Shown piece after piece: positions 52,050 through 61,739 of a stretch of DNA of 64,000 nt. The stretch is taken from contig CAUYUJ010016495.1 in NCBI GenBank assembly GCA_963575745.1, positions 42,501-106,500 on the forward strand, read 5' to 3'. A program made the translations under genes and the position numbers. The DNA comes from Prorocentrum cordatum. Its lineage: Eukaryota; Sar; Dinophyceae; Prorocentrales; Prorocentraceae. Under the pieces are notes generated by a model. It was given only the letters and a program-made list of their open reading frames with translations, was not told where the DNA came from and made no database searches. Every line of letters starts with the position of its first letter. Position 1 is the first letter of the stretch.

Positions 52050-52740
52050 TTAAGACTGATCGCTCTTCTTTGTTCGCGTGCCATTCAACACGAGCATATC
52101 CCAGACCCTCGATACCCGCCCTCTTCGTCTTCGATCGTACCTCCTTGGGGGTCTATATGTTTCGTACCTGCAGCGTGTATTTCGTGCAGCCCCTAAGGCA
52201 GGGGAAGAGAGGACGGATGGAAAGAAGGGACAAGGGGGAGGGAGGAGGATGGAGCACGAGAGAGAGCAGCAGGAGGGGGCCAGAACCAGACGGGTAGACG
52301 GGGCAGGTATACCCTAACAGGCGAGTCGGGAAGGCGGGCCCAGGCGGCCAGGTCGAGCAGGCGGGTTGCTGAAGCGTGCGTCCTGCATGAATCGCGAGGA
52401 GGTCTCGCGCGATGGCGCGATTCCCAAACAAGTCGTGACCAGCGAGAGCGTGACTCCTGAGTGTCGAGGGCGCGGCGTGTCAATATATTGCGAGGAAGTC
52501 CCACGCGAGAGCGCGATTTCTGCATACATTTTGAGGACGTCCCGCGCGAGAGCGCGATGTGGGAATACATCGCGAGGAAGTATTAAGCGGGAACCGTTGT
52601 TGCTGTAGTCTGGGTGCCAACAACACAGGTCGGTAACACCCCGCTTTCCATTGTAAAGAACAGAACGTGAGCCCAGACATAAGCATTTCAAGTGAGAAGT
52701 GCAATGGTTACTGGGCAGGGGGGGTCACCAATATTTATTA
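52050..52740 (-). repeat. Dispersed repeat of about 0.7 kb, inverted partner of 10.5-11.2 kb
   Basis: On the minus strand it matches 10510-11205 at both ends. It also contains tandem units of about 55 bp (GCGAGGAAGTCCCACGCGAG, GAGGACGTCCCGCGCGAGAG and related) at 52385-52585. A GGA-rich insert (52200-52300) differs from the partner. Confidence 0.7.
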
Positions 52741-52774
52741 TTTGGAAATGAGAGTTTAACCACACCAACAATGA

Positions 52775-52865
52775 TTATAACACCAACATCAGCAGCACCA
52801 GCAACAGCGACAGCAACAGAAACCGCAACAGCAGCAGCAACAACACCACCAAGTCCACAGAGAGG
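52775..52865. repeat. (CAA/CAG)n array
   Basis: AGCAGCACCAGCAACAGCGA-type triplets over about 80 bp. Confidence 0.8.
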
Positions 52866-52868
52866 GGG

Positions 52869-53700
52869 ATGGAGAGACACTATGCCCTTTGCTTCTCCCT
52901 GTTCCCAGGATTGCGCTGGTACGTATATCGTTCCCCTCCTCCGTCTGACTCTCCGGCTCAGCACGCCCATGCGGATCTCGGCCTCCTCTTGAACAGAACC
53001 TGTGTCGCCCTCTCTGCTGTCTCGGTGGACCCCTTTCTTGTCTATCTCTATCTTGTCTGTCTCCATGGGATGCTCCGATGCAGGTGCGCCAGTTGAAAGC
53101 GTGGTACATCTCTCTCGCAGTACGAGCGGGACGGGGCGGGCGGTCCGCAAGAGTTTGGGCCCAGGTGCGTGGACGCTCACCACTGTTGTTGCCCCCCGCC
53201 TGTCCCAGTCTTGCCCTCGCCCGTCTGCCCCTCGCCGCCCAAGTAGCAGAACCCACGGAGGACCGCAAGATCTCACCCCTTGCCGCGCTGGTCGAGGTCG
53301 ACGCGGTGGTGTTCTGCGTGGGGGTCCTCGTCTGGTTCGTTTGGAGGTGCACCACGTGTAGGTGCATCCGTCATCAAGAAGGCTCCCTGGTCTCTCGCCC
53401 CCTGCGCGTGTTCCGAGCGTGCGCCCCTCCACGCTGGGCCCCGCGAGTTAACATATGTCTGGCATGTCTTCAGACTCGGAGGCACGTCCCCCCGTTAGGC
53501 CACTGCATCCACCCAGACGTTGACCGCCTCTCTGTTTCTATCCCTCTCCCTCTCTTTCTTCCTTTCTTAGGTGTGCACATCTCTGTCCAGACCCCCCTCC
53601 CTCTCTCTCCATTCCCTCCTGGCCTCCTCTCCTTCGCACTCACCATCCCTCCATCCCCCTCCACCCCCCCCGCCATCCCTCGCATCCACCGTCACCCAGC
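52869..53700 (+). other. Possible coding region with a membrane-type segment, unrecognised
   Basis: The + frame from 53078 to about 53475 encodes EVDAVVFCVGVLVWFVWRC, one plausible transmembrane helix, followed by CTTCRCIRHQEG. Cys and aromatic residues are mixed with Arg. Beyond 53560 the frame enters a CTC/CCCT-rich stretch. The minus strand (52789-53367) is open as well. No family was recognised. Confidence 0.3.
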
Positions 53701-53704
53701 TAAC

Positions 53705-54180
53705 CCCACCTCCACGTGTCGAGGAGGAGGAGGAGAAGGAGGAGGAGGAGGAGGACGAGGAGGAGGAGGAGGAGGAGCAGGAGGAGGAGGAGGAGGCGGA
53801 GGCGGAGGCGGAGGCGGAGGCGGAGGCGGAGGCGGGGAGGAGGAGGAGGAGGAGGAGGAGGAGGAGGAGGAATAGGAGGGCCCCCTCCGACGTGACGCCT
53901 CCTGCTGCTGCTGCCGACGTCGACGCGTCCTGCTGCTGCTGCTGCTGCTTCTGCCCCTCCGCCCCCGCGAGGCGATGCACGGCGCGGCGCAACGAGGGCA
54001 GGCGAGCCGAAGCGAAGCGACTCCTCCTCACTGCTCCTCCTCCTCCTCCTCCTCCTCATCATCATCCTCATCCTCATCCTCATCCTCATTCTCATCCTCA
54101 TCCTCATTCTCCTCCTCTCCCTCCCTCCGTCCCTCCCTCCCTTCTCCTCCTCCTCCTTCTCCCCCTCTTTTCCTCCATTC
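53705..54180. repeat. Facing (GGA)n and (CTC/ATC)n arrays
   Basis: GGA triplets with GGC interruptions (53720-53873) face CTC/ATC triplets (54025-54120) and CCCT runs to 54180, around a GC-rich island with CTGCTG runs (53897-53950). Confidence 0.9.
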
Positions 54181-54274
54181 CTTTTCCTTGTAGATGCTCC
54201 TCCCTGTCGCACCTCGACGCCGGTCGAATGGGCGAGCCGGGCGTTTTATGACCTCGATGCTTAACCATTGACAG

Positions 54275-54870
54275 CAGTTTCACAGATGGAGGGCGGGCCG
54301 TTTTCAAAGTGTGGCTCTCGCCCTAATACCGCGCACATTTTTTTGGGGGGAATGCAAACGTGTCGCGGATCGAGGGGGGGTCGTTTTCAAAATGTGGCTC
54401 TCGCCTCAGCGCTGCGCACATTCTTTCAACAAACATGGAAAGGGCTTTACGGATTGAGGGCGGTTCGTTTTTCAACCGTGGTTCTAGCATATGCGCCGCG
54501 CACATGCGTTAACAAATGCCAGAGTTTCACGGATTGAGGGCGGGTCGTTCTCAAAATGTGGCCTTCGCCTTAGCGGCGCCCACATTCGTTTTGAACAACT
54601 GCGAGAGTTTCACGGATTGAGGGCGGCTCGTTTTCAACATGCGGTGTTCGCATTAGCGCAGCGCGCATTTCTTTTCAACATGCGCAAGAGTTTCACGGAT
54701 TGAGGGCGGGGATTGTTTTCAATATGTGGTTCTCGCATTCATTTCGCGCGCATTCGTTTTTAACATTTGCAAGAGTTTTACGGATCGAGGTTTTTTTTCA
54801 ACATGTGGTTCTTGCCTCCGCGCCGCGCACATTCGTTCTAAACCTTTGCAAGAGTTTCACTGGTTCTCAT
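54275..54870 (+). repeat. 83-bp satellite, seven copies
   Basis: GGATTGAGGGCGG-type words start at about 54284, 54367, 54451, 54531, 54614, 54697 and 54782, spacings 80-85 bp. Each unit continues with TTTTCAAAATGTGGCTCTCG, CGCCGCGCACATTCGTTTT-like and GCAAGAGTTTCAC. It is the reverse complement of 505-905. Confidence 0.9.
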
Positions 54871-54874
54871 GGTT

Positions 54875-55050
54875 AGCGTTCCAGGAACGGTGTTCGGGAA
54901 CGATTCAGGATTGTGAGGCCGCAACGGTTACGTTGATTCGCGGTGTTGAGGTCCCAGGAACGGTGTTCTGGCACGATTCAGGATCGCCAAGACGTGACAG
55001 TCAGGTTAACTCGCGGCGTTGAAGTCCTGAGAACGGTGTTTTGGCACCTT
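54875..55050 (+). repeat. Repeat of about 73 bp, three copies
   Basis: GTTCCAGGAACGGTGTTCGG, GTCCCAGGAACGGTGTTCTG and GTCCTGAGAACGGTGTTTTG start at about 54888, 54951 and 55024. The first two are followed by ACGATTCAGGAT. Confidence 0.8.
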
Positions 55051-55189
55051 TCAAGGTGTTCACACATTTGTCCCCCCGACGGGAGAAACTCCTCAGTGTA
55101 AATGACCCCTTCTATGGGCCTAGCAAGAGGGATATTGGAGGGACGGTATATTTCAACATCGTTGATGAGTCTTGGATTTACACTGGTCC

Positions 55190-55235
55190 TCCTCCTCCTC
55201 CTCCTCCTCCTCCTCCTCCTCCTCCTCCTCCCTCC
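55190..55235. repeat. (CTC)n array
   Basis: Pure CTC triplets. Confidence 0.95.
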
Positions 55236-55384
55236 CCACAATTACACAATATGAATACTACTCTCCTGTCTCCCCTAAGTCTGTGCGGAAGATGGCCACA
55301 CCCTTCCGCGTATTGTCTTTTTACACACAGGATTGCCGGGTGTTTGGTTTTCATGTGTGTTTTTGACACTCCAAGTCTTTTCGG

Positions 55385-55725
55385 TCTCTCAAAGTGTTGC
55401 TCCCGCTGCAGAGCTGGCCTCTTTTTCGGACTTCCGCTCGTTCCGAATCGTGCTCCCGCTGCAGCGCTGACCTCATTTCCGCGCTTCCGCTTGTTCCGAA
55501 TCGTGCTCCCGCTTCAGCGCTGGCCTCATTTCCACTGCCATGCCATGGCTTGCAATGCAATGCTATGGTGTGTTCCGCTGTGCGATGCCATCCCTTCAGC
55601 TGCGATGATCTGATATGCAGTGCTTGACTACGCAGTGCCACGCCATGCTACGTCATGCTATGTGTTGATCTTCAACGCCATGGTGTGCCATGTAACGCTA
55701 TGCCATGCTACGACATCCGACTGGG
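55385..55725 (+). repeat. 55-bp repeat (three copies) and ATGCCATGCTA array
   Basis: TGCTCCCGCTGCAG and TGCTCCCGCTTCAG recur at about 55394, 55450 and 55505, with CGTTCCGAATCG or TGTTCCGAATCG between. From 55537 to 55720 ATGCCATG, ATGCTATG, ATGCTACG and ACGCCATG words recur about every 10 bp. Confidence 0.75.
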
Positions 55726-55814
55726 CGAATAGAGAGGAGATCTACGCCATGGTAAGGGATGGGAGGCAGGGGTAGGACGTCAGATAAGACACTTGCGCAC
55801 CTAGTTTGTCTCCT

Positions 55815-56530
55815 CCCCATCCCTCCCCTCCCTCCTCCTCCTCCTCCTCCTCCTCCTCCTCCTCCTCCTCCTCCTCCTCTGCCTCCTCCGTCTCTTCTTC
55901 TTTCCTTTCCCCTCCTCCTCCTCCTCCTCCTCCTCCTCCTCCTCCTCCTCCCCTTACTCCTCCTCCTCCTCTCCGCCTCCTCCTCCTCCTCCTCCTCCTC
56001 CTCCTCCTCCTCTCTTCCTCCTCCTCTGCTCCTCCTCCTCCCCTCCTCCTCCTCCTCCTCCTCCTCCTCCTCCTCCTCCTACTTCTCTTACTCTCCTTCC
56101 TCATCCTCCTTCCTTCTTTTCGTTCCTCCTCCCCCCCGGCGCCGCCACGCCGCCGGCGCGCGGGCGCCGCCCGCACCCCCCCCACCCGAAGCTGGCTACG
56201 GCCACCTGACCAGCGCCACCGCGCGGTACTACGTCCTCTTCCTGCGCACCTGCCGGAGTCGGCAGCAGACCCCGATCGGGGCACAGCGATCGCGGCGGGA
56301 GAGGGGGGAGGGGAGGAGGGGGGAGGAGGGAGGAGGGCGGAGGGGGAGGAGGGGGAGGAGGAGGAGGAGGAGGAGGAGGAGAAGGAGGAGGAGGAGGAGG
56401 AGGAGGAGGAGGAGGAGGAGGAGAGGAGGAGGAGGAGGAGGGAGGAGGAGGAGGAGTAGGAGGAGGAGGAGGAGGAGGAGGAGGAAGAGGAGGAGGGGAA
56501 GAGGAGGAGGAGGAGGAGGAGGAGGACTTG
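55815..56530. repeat. Facing large (CTC)n and (GGA)n arrays
   Basis: CTC triplets (55830-56080, short CTT and CTG interruptions) are followed after a GC-rich island (56110-56290) by GGA triplets (56300-56525). They can pair as a long imperfect hairpin. The Ser/Pro/Leu and Arg/Glu/Gly frames follow the repeat. Confidence 0.95.
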
Positions 56531-56639
56531 ATGAGGACGGAGGGGCTGGAGGGACGTGGGAAGGGAAGAGGGCGGAAAGAGGGAGGAGGGATGCGGGAAC
56601 GGAGTCAACACAGGATGCATGATTGATATTGCCATGCAC

Positions 56640-56830
56640 TCCCGTCCCAAGCATGCCCCTTCACTTCGAGAATCGCCCCCTTGAAAGACGGGCACCTGTG
56701 AGTCTGCCCTTCGGGTGAGAGCCATACCTTGAATAGGCGCCACCCCCCATCCGTGTGGCTGCTGGGAGAGCCAAGCTCTGAAAGCACACCGATCTCCATC
56801 CGCCTAGTCGATGGGAGCTTAAAGCCTCAG
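56640..56830. other. No gene; weak similarity to the 83-bp satellite
   Basis: GGGTGAGAGCCATACCTTGA followed by TAGGCGCCACCC (56715-56750) resembles the satellite block GGTGAGAGCCACACTTTGAA at about 788. A second GAGAGCCAAGCTCTGAAA at about 56767 suggests a decayed repeat. Confidence 0.35.
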
Positions 56831-57025
56831 CTCAGGGCTAAGCTCGGTCCGCCCCGCCGACACGTTTCGCGGTGCGACGAGGGGGAGCTTTGACGAGAAA
56901 AAGGAGCGGAGGGAGAGGGGAAAGAGGATGAGACGCGGAGGAAAAAAGGCGGAGAGAGAGATCTGGAGGGGAGGATGATTGTGGGGAGGTCAGGAGAATG
57001 AGTGGATGAGGAGGAGGAAGGGGAG

Positions 57026-57044
57026 GGATGATGATGCTGATGAC

Positions 57045-57117
<73 letters not shown>

Positions 57118-57193
57118 CTGATGACGATGACGACGGTGATGATGATGCTGATGCTGATGCTGATGCTGATGCTGATGCTGATGCTGATGCTGC

Positions 57194-57228
<35 letters not shown>

Positions 57229-57637
57229 ATGCTGATGGTGGTAACGGTGATGGTGATGCTGATGCTGATGGCCATGATGATGCTGCTGATGTTGATGATG
57301 CTGAATATGATGATTGTAATGATGATAATGCTGATGACGATGATGATGATGATGCTGATGATGCTGGTTCTGGTGATTATGGTGATTCTAATGCTGCGAA
57401 TGGTGGTGCTGATGCTTATGATTATGGTGATGATGATGATGATGATGCTGCTGGTGATGATGATGGTACTGATGATGAGGAGGAGGAGGATGATGATGAT
57501 GATGCTGCTGATGATGATGATGGTGGTGGTGGTGATGCTGATGATGATGATGCTGCTGATGATGATGATGCTGATGCTGATGATGATGGTGGTGATGATG
57601 ATGATGGTGATGATGATGATGATGATGATGATGATGC

Positions 57638-57729
<92 letters not shown>

Positions 57730-57835
57730 TCGTTGATGATGGTATCTTTAATGGTAATGGTGGTTATGGTGGTGATGATGATGCGGATGAGGTTCATGCT
57801 TATGATGGTATGGTGATGGTGGTGGTGGTGGTGAG
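57026..57835. repeat. Large (GAT)n array
   Basis: GAT triplets with GCT, GAC and GGT interruptions over about 800 bp. All Asp-, Met- and Ile-rich frames (up to 432 codons on the minus strand) follow the repeat. Confidence 0.95.
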
Positions 57836-58060
57836 GAGGAGGAGGAGGAGGAGGACAAGGAGGAGGAGGAGGATGAGGAGGAGGAGGAGGAGGAGGAGGC
57901 CTTGCAAGCGACGGACGTGGGGGAGGAGGGGGGAATGTGGAGAGAGGAGGGGGAGGAGATGAAAGGAGGAGGAGGGGAGAGAAGCAGAAACGGGAGGAGA
58001 AGGAGAAGGAGCAGGAGGAGGAGGAGGAGGAGGAGGAGGAGGAGGAGGAGGAGGAGGGGG
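57836..58060. repeat. (GGA)n array
   Basis: GGA triplets with a unique island at about 57895-57960. It continues directly from the GAT array. Confidence 0.9.
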
Positions 58061-58149
58061 TGAGGATGACCGCGCATGTGCTGGGCTGGCCGAAGATCAG
58101 AAGACTATTCCGTCGATCGGGCTCGATCCGTGGCAATGGATGGCTGACG

Positions 58150-58445
58150 CAGTCTCGGCCTCTTCTTCCTCTTCTTCCTCCTCTTTTTCCTCCTTCTCCT
58201 CGTCCTCCTCGTCGTGCTCCCCTTCCTCCTCTTCCTCGTGCTCGTGCTCGTCGTCGTTCTGCTCCACCTCGTCCCGGGCCCTACCCTCGCGGTCGTGCTC
58301 CTCCCCTCGACAGGCTCCTCCTCAGTCGCCTCGTCCTCTTCTGTCTCCTCCTCGTCATCCTCCAACCCCGCCTCCTCCTCTTCCTCCTCCTCTTCCTCCG
58401 CCTCCTCCGCCTGCTCGTCCTCCGCGTCCTCCTCGCCATCATCAG

Positions 58446-58496
<51 letters not shown>

Positions 58497-58525
58497 AATC
58501 ATCATCATCATCATCATCATCAGCA
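58150..58525. repeat. (CTC/TTC)n then (ATC)n array
   Basis: CTC, TTC and CGT triplets (58152-58437) pass into (ATC)n (58438-58525). Read on the opposite strand, the order GAT then GGA is the mirror of 57026-58060. The array ends where the spliced leader begins. Confidence 0.95.
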
Positions 58526-58547
58526 TCCGTAGCCATTTTGGCTCAAG
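58526..58547 (+). other. Dinoflagellate spliced leader (DinoSL), complete 22 nt
   Basis: Begins TCCGTAGCC and ends TTTTGGCTCAAG, matching the published DinoSL consensus at every position. It is followed by ATGGCG and not by a GT splice donor, so it is not an SL RNA gene. It is the footprint of a trans-spliced mRNA that was reverse transcribed and inserted. It marks the 5' end of element B, 155 nt upstream of the first ATG of ORF1. Confidence 0.95.
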
Positions 58548-58702
58548 ATGGCGCGATCAGGGCAGATGTCTGGTCCCATGTGGCTGGCTCTAGCCGTCGC
58601 GTCTCTTCTTGGTTCAGATTCCAATTCGATTCATATCCATAACCTTTCCGAAACTCGGCCCCAGTCGCCCGATTGGGAGCCCAGCCGCGGCTGGCTCGAC
58701 CA

Positions 58703-59893
58703 ATGGCAGGACTCGGAGGTGGTGATCGAGGCGGCGCGCGCGGAGGCGGCGGCCGAGGAGGCAGCGGTCGAGGACGACGGGGCGGTCAGCAACCAGGCAG
58801 CGGCGGCGGCGGCGCACCGAAGGTCTGGGACTGCCCGAAGTGCGGAGCCAAGAAGAACTGGGGCTCCAGGCACGTCTGTCGCAGCTGTGGAAATGACTGG
58901 TGGGAAAGCGGTTCTGGGGCAAGCTCATGGCGGAGTGGCATGTCGCAACCGGACGCCAAAGAACGCCACGAGCTCAACCAGCTGCGCAGGAAGGTCAAGA
59001 GGCTGGAGAGCAGTCAGTCCCCAGGCCACGGCGGCGACGGGGGCGGAGCAGCAGCGGCAGCCGGTGGGCCGCAGTCTGCGGAGAAGTCAGACCGTGTCCG
59101 CCGTCTGGGGAAGCTACGCAGCGAGATCAAACGGCTCGACGGGGTGGAAGGCGCGGAGGCGATCGTGGAGGCTAAGCGTCAGGAAGCGCAACAGCTGGAA
59201 CACGAGCTCGCCGAGGCCAAGCCCACTTCGGTCCAGCTCAGCGAGCTGGAACGTAAGCAGAAGAACCAGCAGAGCACCACCGAGGCGCTGGGGGGCAAGA
59301 TCGCGGCCGTCACCAAGCAGATCACAGACCTCCAGAGCCAGAAGCTCGAGCTGGAGGGCAAGTTCGAGCAGAGCAAGACCACCGAGATGGAGCTGCAGGC
59401 GCTCATCGACAACCTCCTGGCCAAGCAGCTCCGCGAACGGGACGGCCCCCCTCGCGAGGCTGCGCTCGGCGGAGGGGCCGCCCCCGCATCTCCTGGTGCA
59501 CCGCTCAGCGAGGGCGAGCGGGCGACCGCGTTCCTGGCGGCGCTCAACCAGGCCTCTGGCATGCTCGCCCCTGGCTGCGCCGAGCAGTGGGAGGGCCAGG
59601 TCGCCGAGCTCCGCCGCCTGGCGGAGCGGGTGGCAACGGCAGGAGCCGCGGTCGAACGGGACGGCGGTGCAGAGCAAGAGATCGACGAGGCCGACATCTC
59701 CAACATCCTGGAAAGCATGGAAGAAGACGCCTCGGAGGAGGGCGCCTCGGTAGCCGCTGGCGGAGAGGGCGGTGGCGGTTCCCCTGCCGCGGACCCCGCG
59801 GCGCAGGCTGATGCCAAGCGCAGGCAGCGCGCCCAGAAGCTCCTCCAAACCCTTCGGTCCGCGAGGATCAGGAGAAGGGGGAAGCGGGGGTAG
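58703..59893 (+). CDS. Element B ORF1: zinc-finger/coiled-coil protein
   Basis: Begins at ATG 58703; the frame is open 30 nt further upstream, but without an ATG. 396 codons. The N-terminal 40 residues are Gly/Arg-rich (RGG-like), often seen in RNA-binding proteins. Cys 44, 47, 59 and 62 form W-x-C-x2-C-G-x2-K-N-x7-C-x2-C, a RanBP2-like finger with the same spacing as element A. From about residue 80 to 240, Leu/Lys/Glu/Gln-rich sequence (QLRRKVKRLESSQ, KQITDLQSQKLELEGKFEQ) suggests coiled coil and self-association. The C-terminus is basic (KRRQRAQKLLQTLRSARIRR). It ends in TAG followed by C. Its likely role is binding element RNA; this is inferred. An ATG in another frame abuts the leader (58548), so initiation could be affected. 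Confidence 0.85.
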   Translation: MAGLGGGDRGGARGGGGRGGSGRGRRGGQQPGSGGGGAPKVWDCPKCGAKKNWGSRHVCRSCGNDWWESGSGASSWRSGMSQPDAKERHELNQLRRKVKRLESSQSPGHGGDGGGAAAAAGGPQSAEKSDRVRRLGKLRSEIKRLDGVEGAEAIVEAKRQEAQQLEHELAEAKPTSVQLSELERKQKNQQSTTEALGGKIAAVTKQITDLQSQKLELEGKFEQSKTTEMELQALIDNLLAKQLRERDGPPREAALGGGAAPASPGAPLSEGERATAFLAALNQASGMLAPGCAEQWEGQVAELRRLAERVATAGAAVERDGGAEQEIDEADISNILESMEEDASEEGASVAAGGEGGGGSPAADPAAQADAKRRQRAQKLLQTLRSARIRRRGKRG

Positions 59894-61739
59894 CAGGCCC
59901 ATCTTCACGGTCGTCAGCCTCAACGGCAGCGGCTGGGGCCCCTTCACCACCATCCTCGGCGCGCAGCAGGGCCCCCAGCAGCAGGAGGTCGCCGAGGCCC
60001 ACATCGGCGACGCGATGTGCTTCCAGGAGCACCACCTCAACGGCTACCGCGCCGAGGAGCAGGAGCAGTGGTGCAGGCAAGTGGGCTGGAGCGCCGTGCT
60101 GACCCCTGGCGTCGGCACCATGGGCGCTTCGCAGCAGCGCGCCGTCAGTGGCGGCACTGGCGTCGCCGTGCGCACAGCGCGCGGCATGTGCGGCCCAGGC
60201 GCCCAGGGCTGCAAGTCCAGCTGCCACGTCGCCGACGGGAGGGCCACGGTTACGCACATCAGCGGGGTAGTGCCTGGCGGCTTCCTGCTGGGCTCGATCT
60301 ACCTGGACAACGATGGCGTAGGCGAGAACAGTAAGCACGTGCTGCAGGAGTTAGGCGTGCTCCTCAAGCGCACGGGCAAGCCGTGGGTCCTCGCTGGCGA
60401 CTGGAACGTCGAGCCCGACAGGTTCCACCAGCGCGCGGGCAACTGGCTCTGCAAGATAGGGGGGCACGTCGCCGACACGGGCGAGGGTATCTGCCAGCAC
60501 TCCCTGGCCAAGGAGCCGTCCGAGCTCGACTGGTTCATCGTCAGCGCCGAGCTGTTGGACCGTGTCGTGGACTGCTCGCGCCTCGACATGGCGGCCAAGG
60601 GGTACGCCAGCCCGTGCAGGCCCCACGTGGCTGCCAAGCTCAGCCTCACCTGCTACGGCGACCTGGGCCAGTCGTTCAGGGTCAAGGGGCCGATGGCGTT
60701 TCCCAAGGCGAGGCCCTTCGGGACCATGCTAGAGAAGTATTGGGATCACAGCACCGTGAAGCCGCAGATCGACAGGGGCAGCGACATGCAGGCCCTCACT
60801 GAGGCGTGCCAGACCCTGTGCGGGGGCGTGGAGGACGAGTTGGCGTCGGCGTACCAGATCGGGTCCGAGGAGGCCAGTTTCTACCGCGGTCGAGGGGGCC
60901 CGCCGTGCTTCAGCTTCGGCCACCAGGCGCGTGTGAGGCCCATCAAGGGCCCCAAGGCCAGCTTGAGGGGCAAGAAGCTGATGCACCTTAGCGACTACTT
61001 CACGCAATTGAGGTTCTTCGTCGGCGGAGGCTCAGGGGACCGATTTCCAGGCGGCCAGTCCGAGGTGAAGATGGACCCCGAGACGAGGGAGGCCGAGCGC
61101 ATGCATACCAGGGCCCTGAACCGCTTCAAGCGCGTCCTGGGAAGGCGCGCCCGCAGCTGGGTGTCAAACCCCAGCAACCCCAACCACTACGAGGACGAGG
61201 GCGAGTGGATGGAGAAGTGCGTGCCCTACATATTCCGCATGCTGGGCCAGCCGACGTGCGTCGCCACAGGTCTCGCCCAGGATTTCGACAGGCGCATGCG
61301 CACGGCCCGCGAGGCGCGTTCCTCGGCATGGCGGCGCGGGGGGCCTGGGCGTCTGGAGCTGGTGCGCATCCTGCGCCAGCTTGGCCTCATCGATCATGGC
61401 GGATGGGAAGAAGAAGTACACAGGACGGTGGACAACTACCACGATTCCAGGAGGTGGCTGGAGGTGAACGGGGAGTACAGCAGTCACCCGCCAGGAGCAC
61501 CCATCGTTTCCGCAGGGGTGGACCATGGGGGCGACGCGCTCGAGGGCGACGACCGCGGCAGCTCGGGCCTCGCCCCTGAGCCGCAGACACCAGCCATGTG
61601 CGCAGCCAGCCCCCACACCCCGCCCTTGGGGGGGGCGGGGCGCCATCGGAGTCGGCGAGGCAGGTGTGCGCCGCGCCCTCCAGCGCTTGAGCGGTGGATG
61701 GCTCCCGAACCTGCACCGCCTGGACATGGAGCAGGATAA
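59811..61739 (+). CDS. Element B endonuclease (EEP/APE-like) ORF
   Basis: Lies in the +1 frame of ORF1 and overlaps its end; the frame opens after a stop at 59751-59753 and its first ATG is 59811. APE-like landmarks appear in order: VVSLNGSGWG (about 59910), CFQEHHL (Glu codon 60027-60029), SGGTGVAVR (about 60149), GSIYLDN (about 60292), VLAGDWNVEPDRF (about 60387-60425) and SELDWFIVSAEL (about 60519-60554). CRPHVAAKL (about 60618) takes the place of the usual C-terminal Ser-Asp-His. A long Arg-rich linker follows. The last 100 nt or so (after about 61640) appear to be out of frame, since a better continuation lies in the next frame. The enzyme would nick target DNA. Confidence 0.88.
   Translation: MPSAGSAPRSSSKPFGPRGSGEGGSGGSRPIFTVVSLNGSGWGPFTTILGAQQGPQQQEVAEAHIGDAMCFQEHHLNGYRAEEQEQWCRQVGWSAVLTPGVGTMGASQQRAVSGGTGVAVRTARGMCGPGAQGCKSSCHVADGRATVTHISGVVPGGFLLGSIYLDNDGVGENSKHVLQELGVLLKRTGKPWVLAGDWNVEPDRFHQRAGNWLCKIGGHVADTGEGICQHSLAKEPSELDWFIVSAELLDRVVDCSRLDMAAKGYASPCRPHVAAKLSLTCYGDLGQSFRVKGPMAFPKARPFGTMLEKYWDHSTVKPQIDRGSDMQALTEACQTLCGGVEDELASAYQIGSEEASFYRGRGGPPCFSFGHQARVRPIKGPKASLRGKKLMHLSDYFTQLRFFVGGGSGDRFPGGQSEVKMDPETREAERMHTRALNRFKRVLGRRARSWVSNPSNPNHYEDEGEWMEKCVPYIFRMLGQPTCVATGLAQDFDRRMRTAREARSSAWRRGGPGRLELVRILRQLGLIDHGGWEEEVHRTVDNYHDSRRWLEVNGEYSSHPPGAPIVSAGVDHGGDALEGDDRGSSGLAPEPQTPAMCAASPHTPPLGGAGRHRSRRGRCAPRPPALERWMAPEPAPPGHGAG

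Noticed and set aside
56838-58136. 432-codon minus-strand frame rich in Ile, Ser and Pro
   Set aside because: It is the translation of (GAT)n and (GGA)n arrays; no non-repetitive protein segment is included.
58526-58547. Spliced-leader RNA gene
   Set aside because: An SL RNA gene would have a GT donor after CTCAAG and an Sm-type site downstream; here ATGGCG and an ORF follow.
58548-59753. 401-codon ORF starting at the ATG that touches the spliced leader
   Set aside because: Its N-terminus (MWLALAVASLLG) looks like a signal peptide, but from about 58.7 kb it is an out-of-frame shadow of ORF1, which has the zinc finger and coiled coil. Kept only as a possible influence on initiation.
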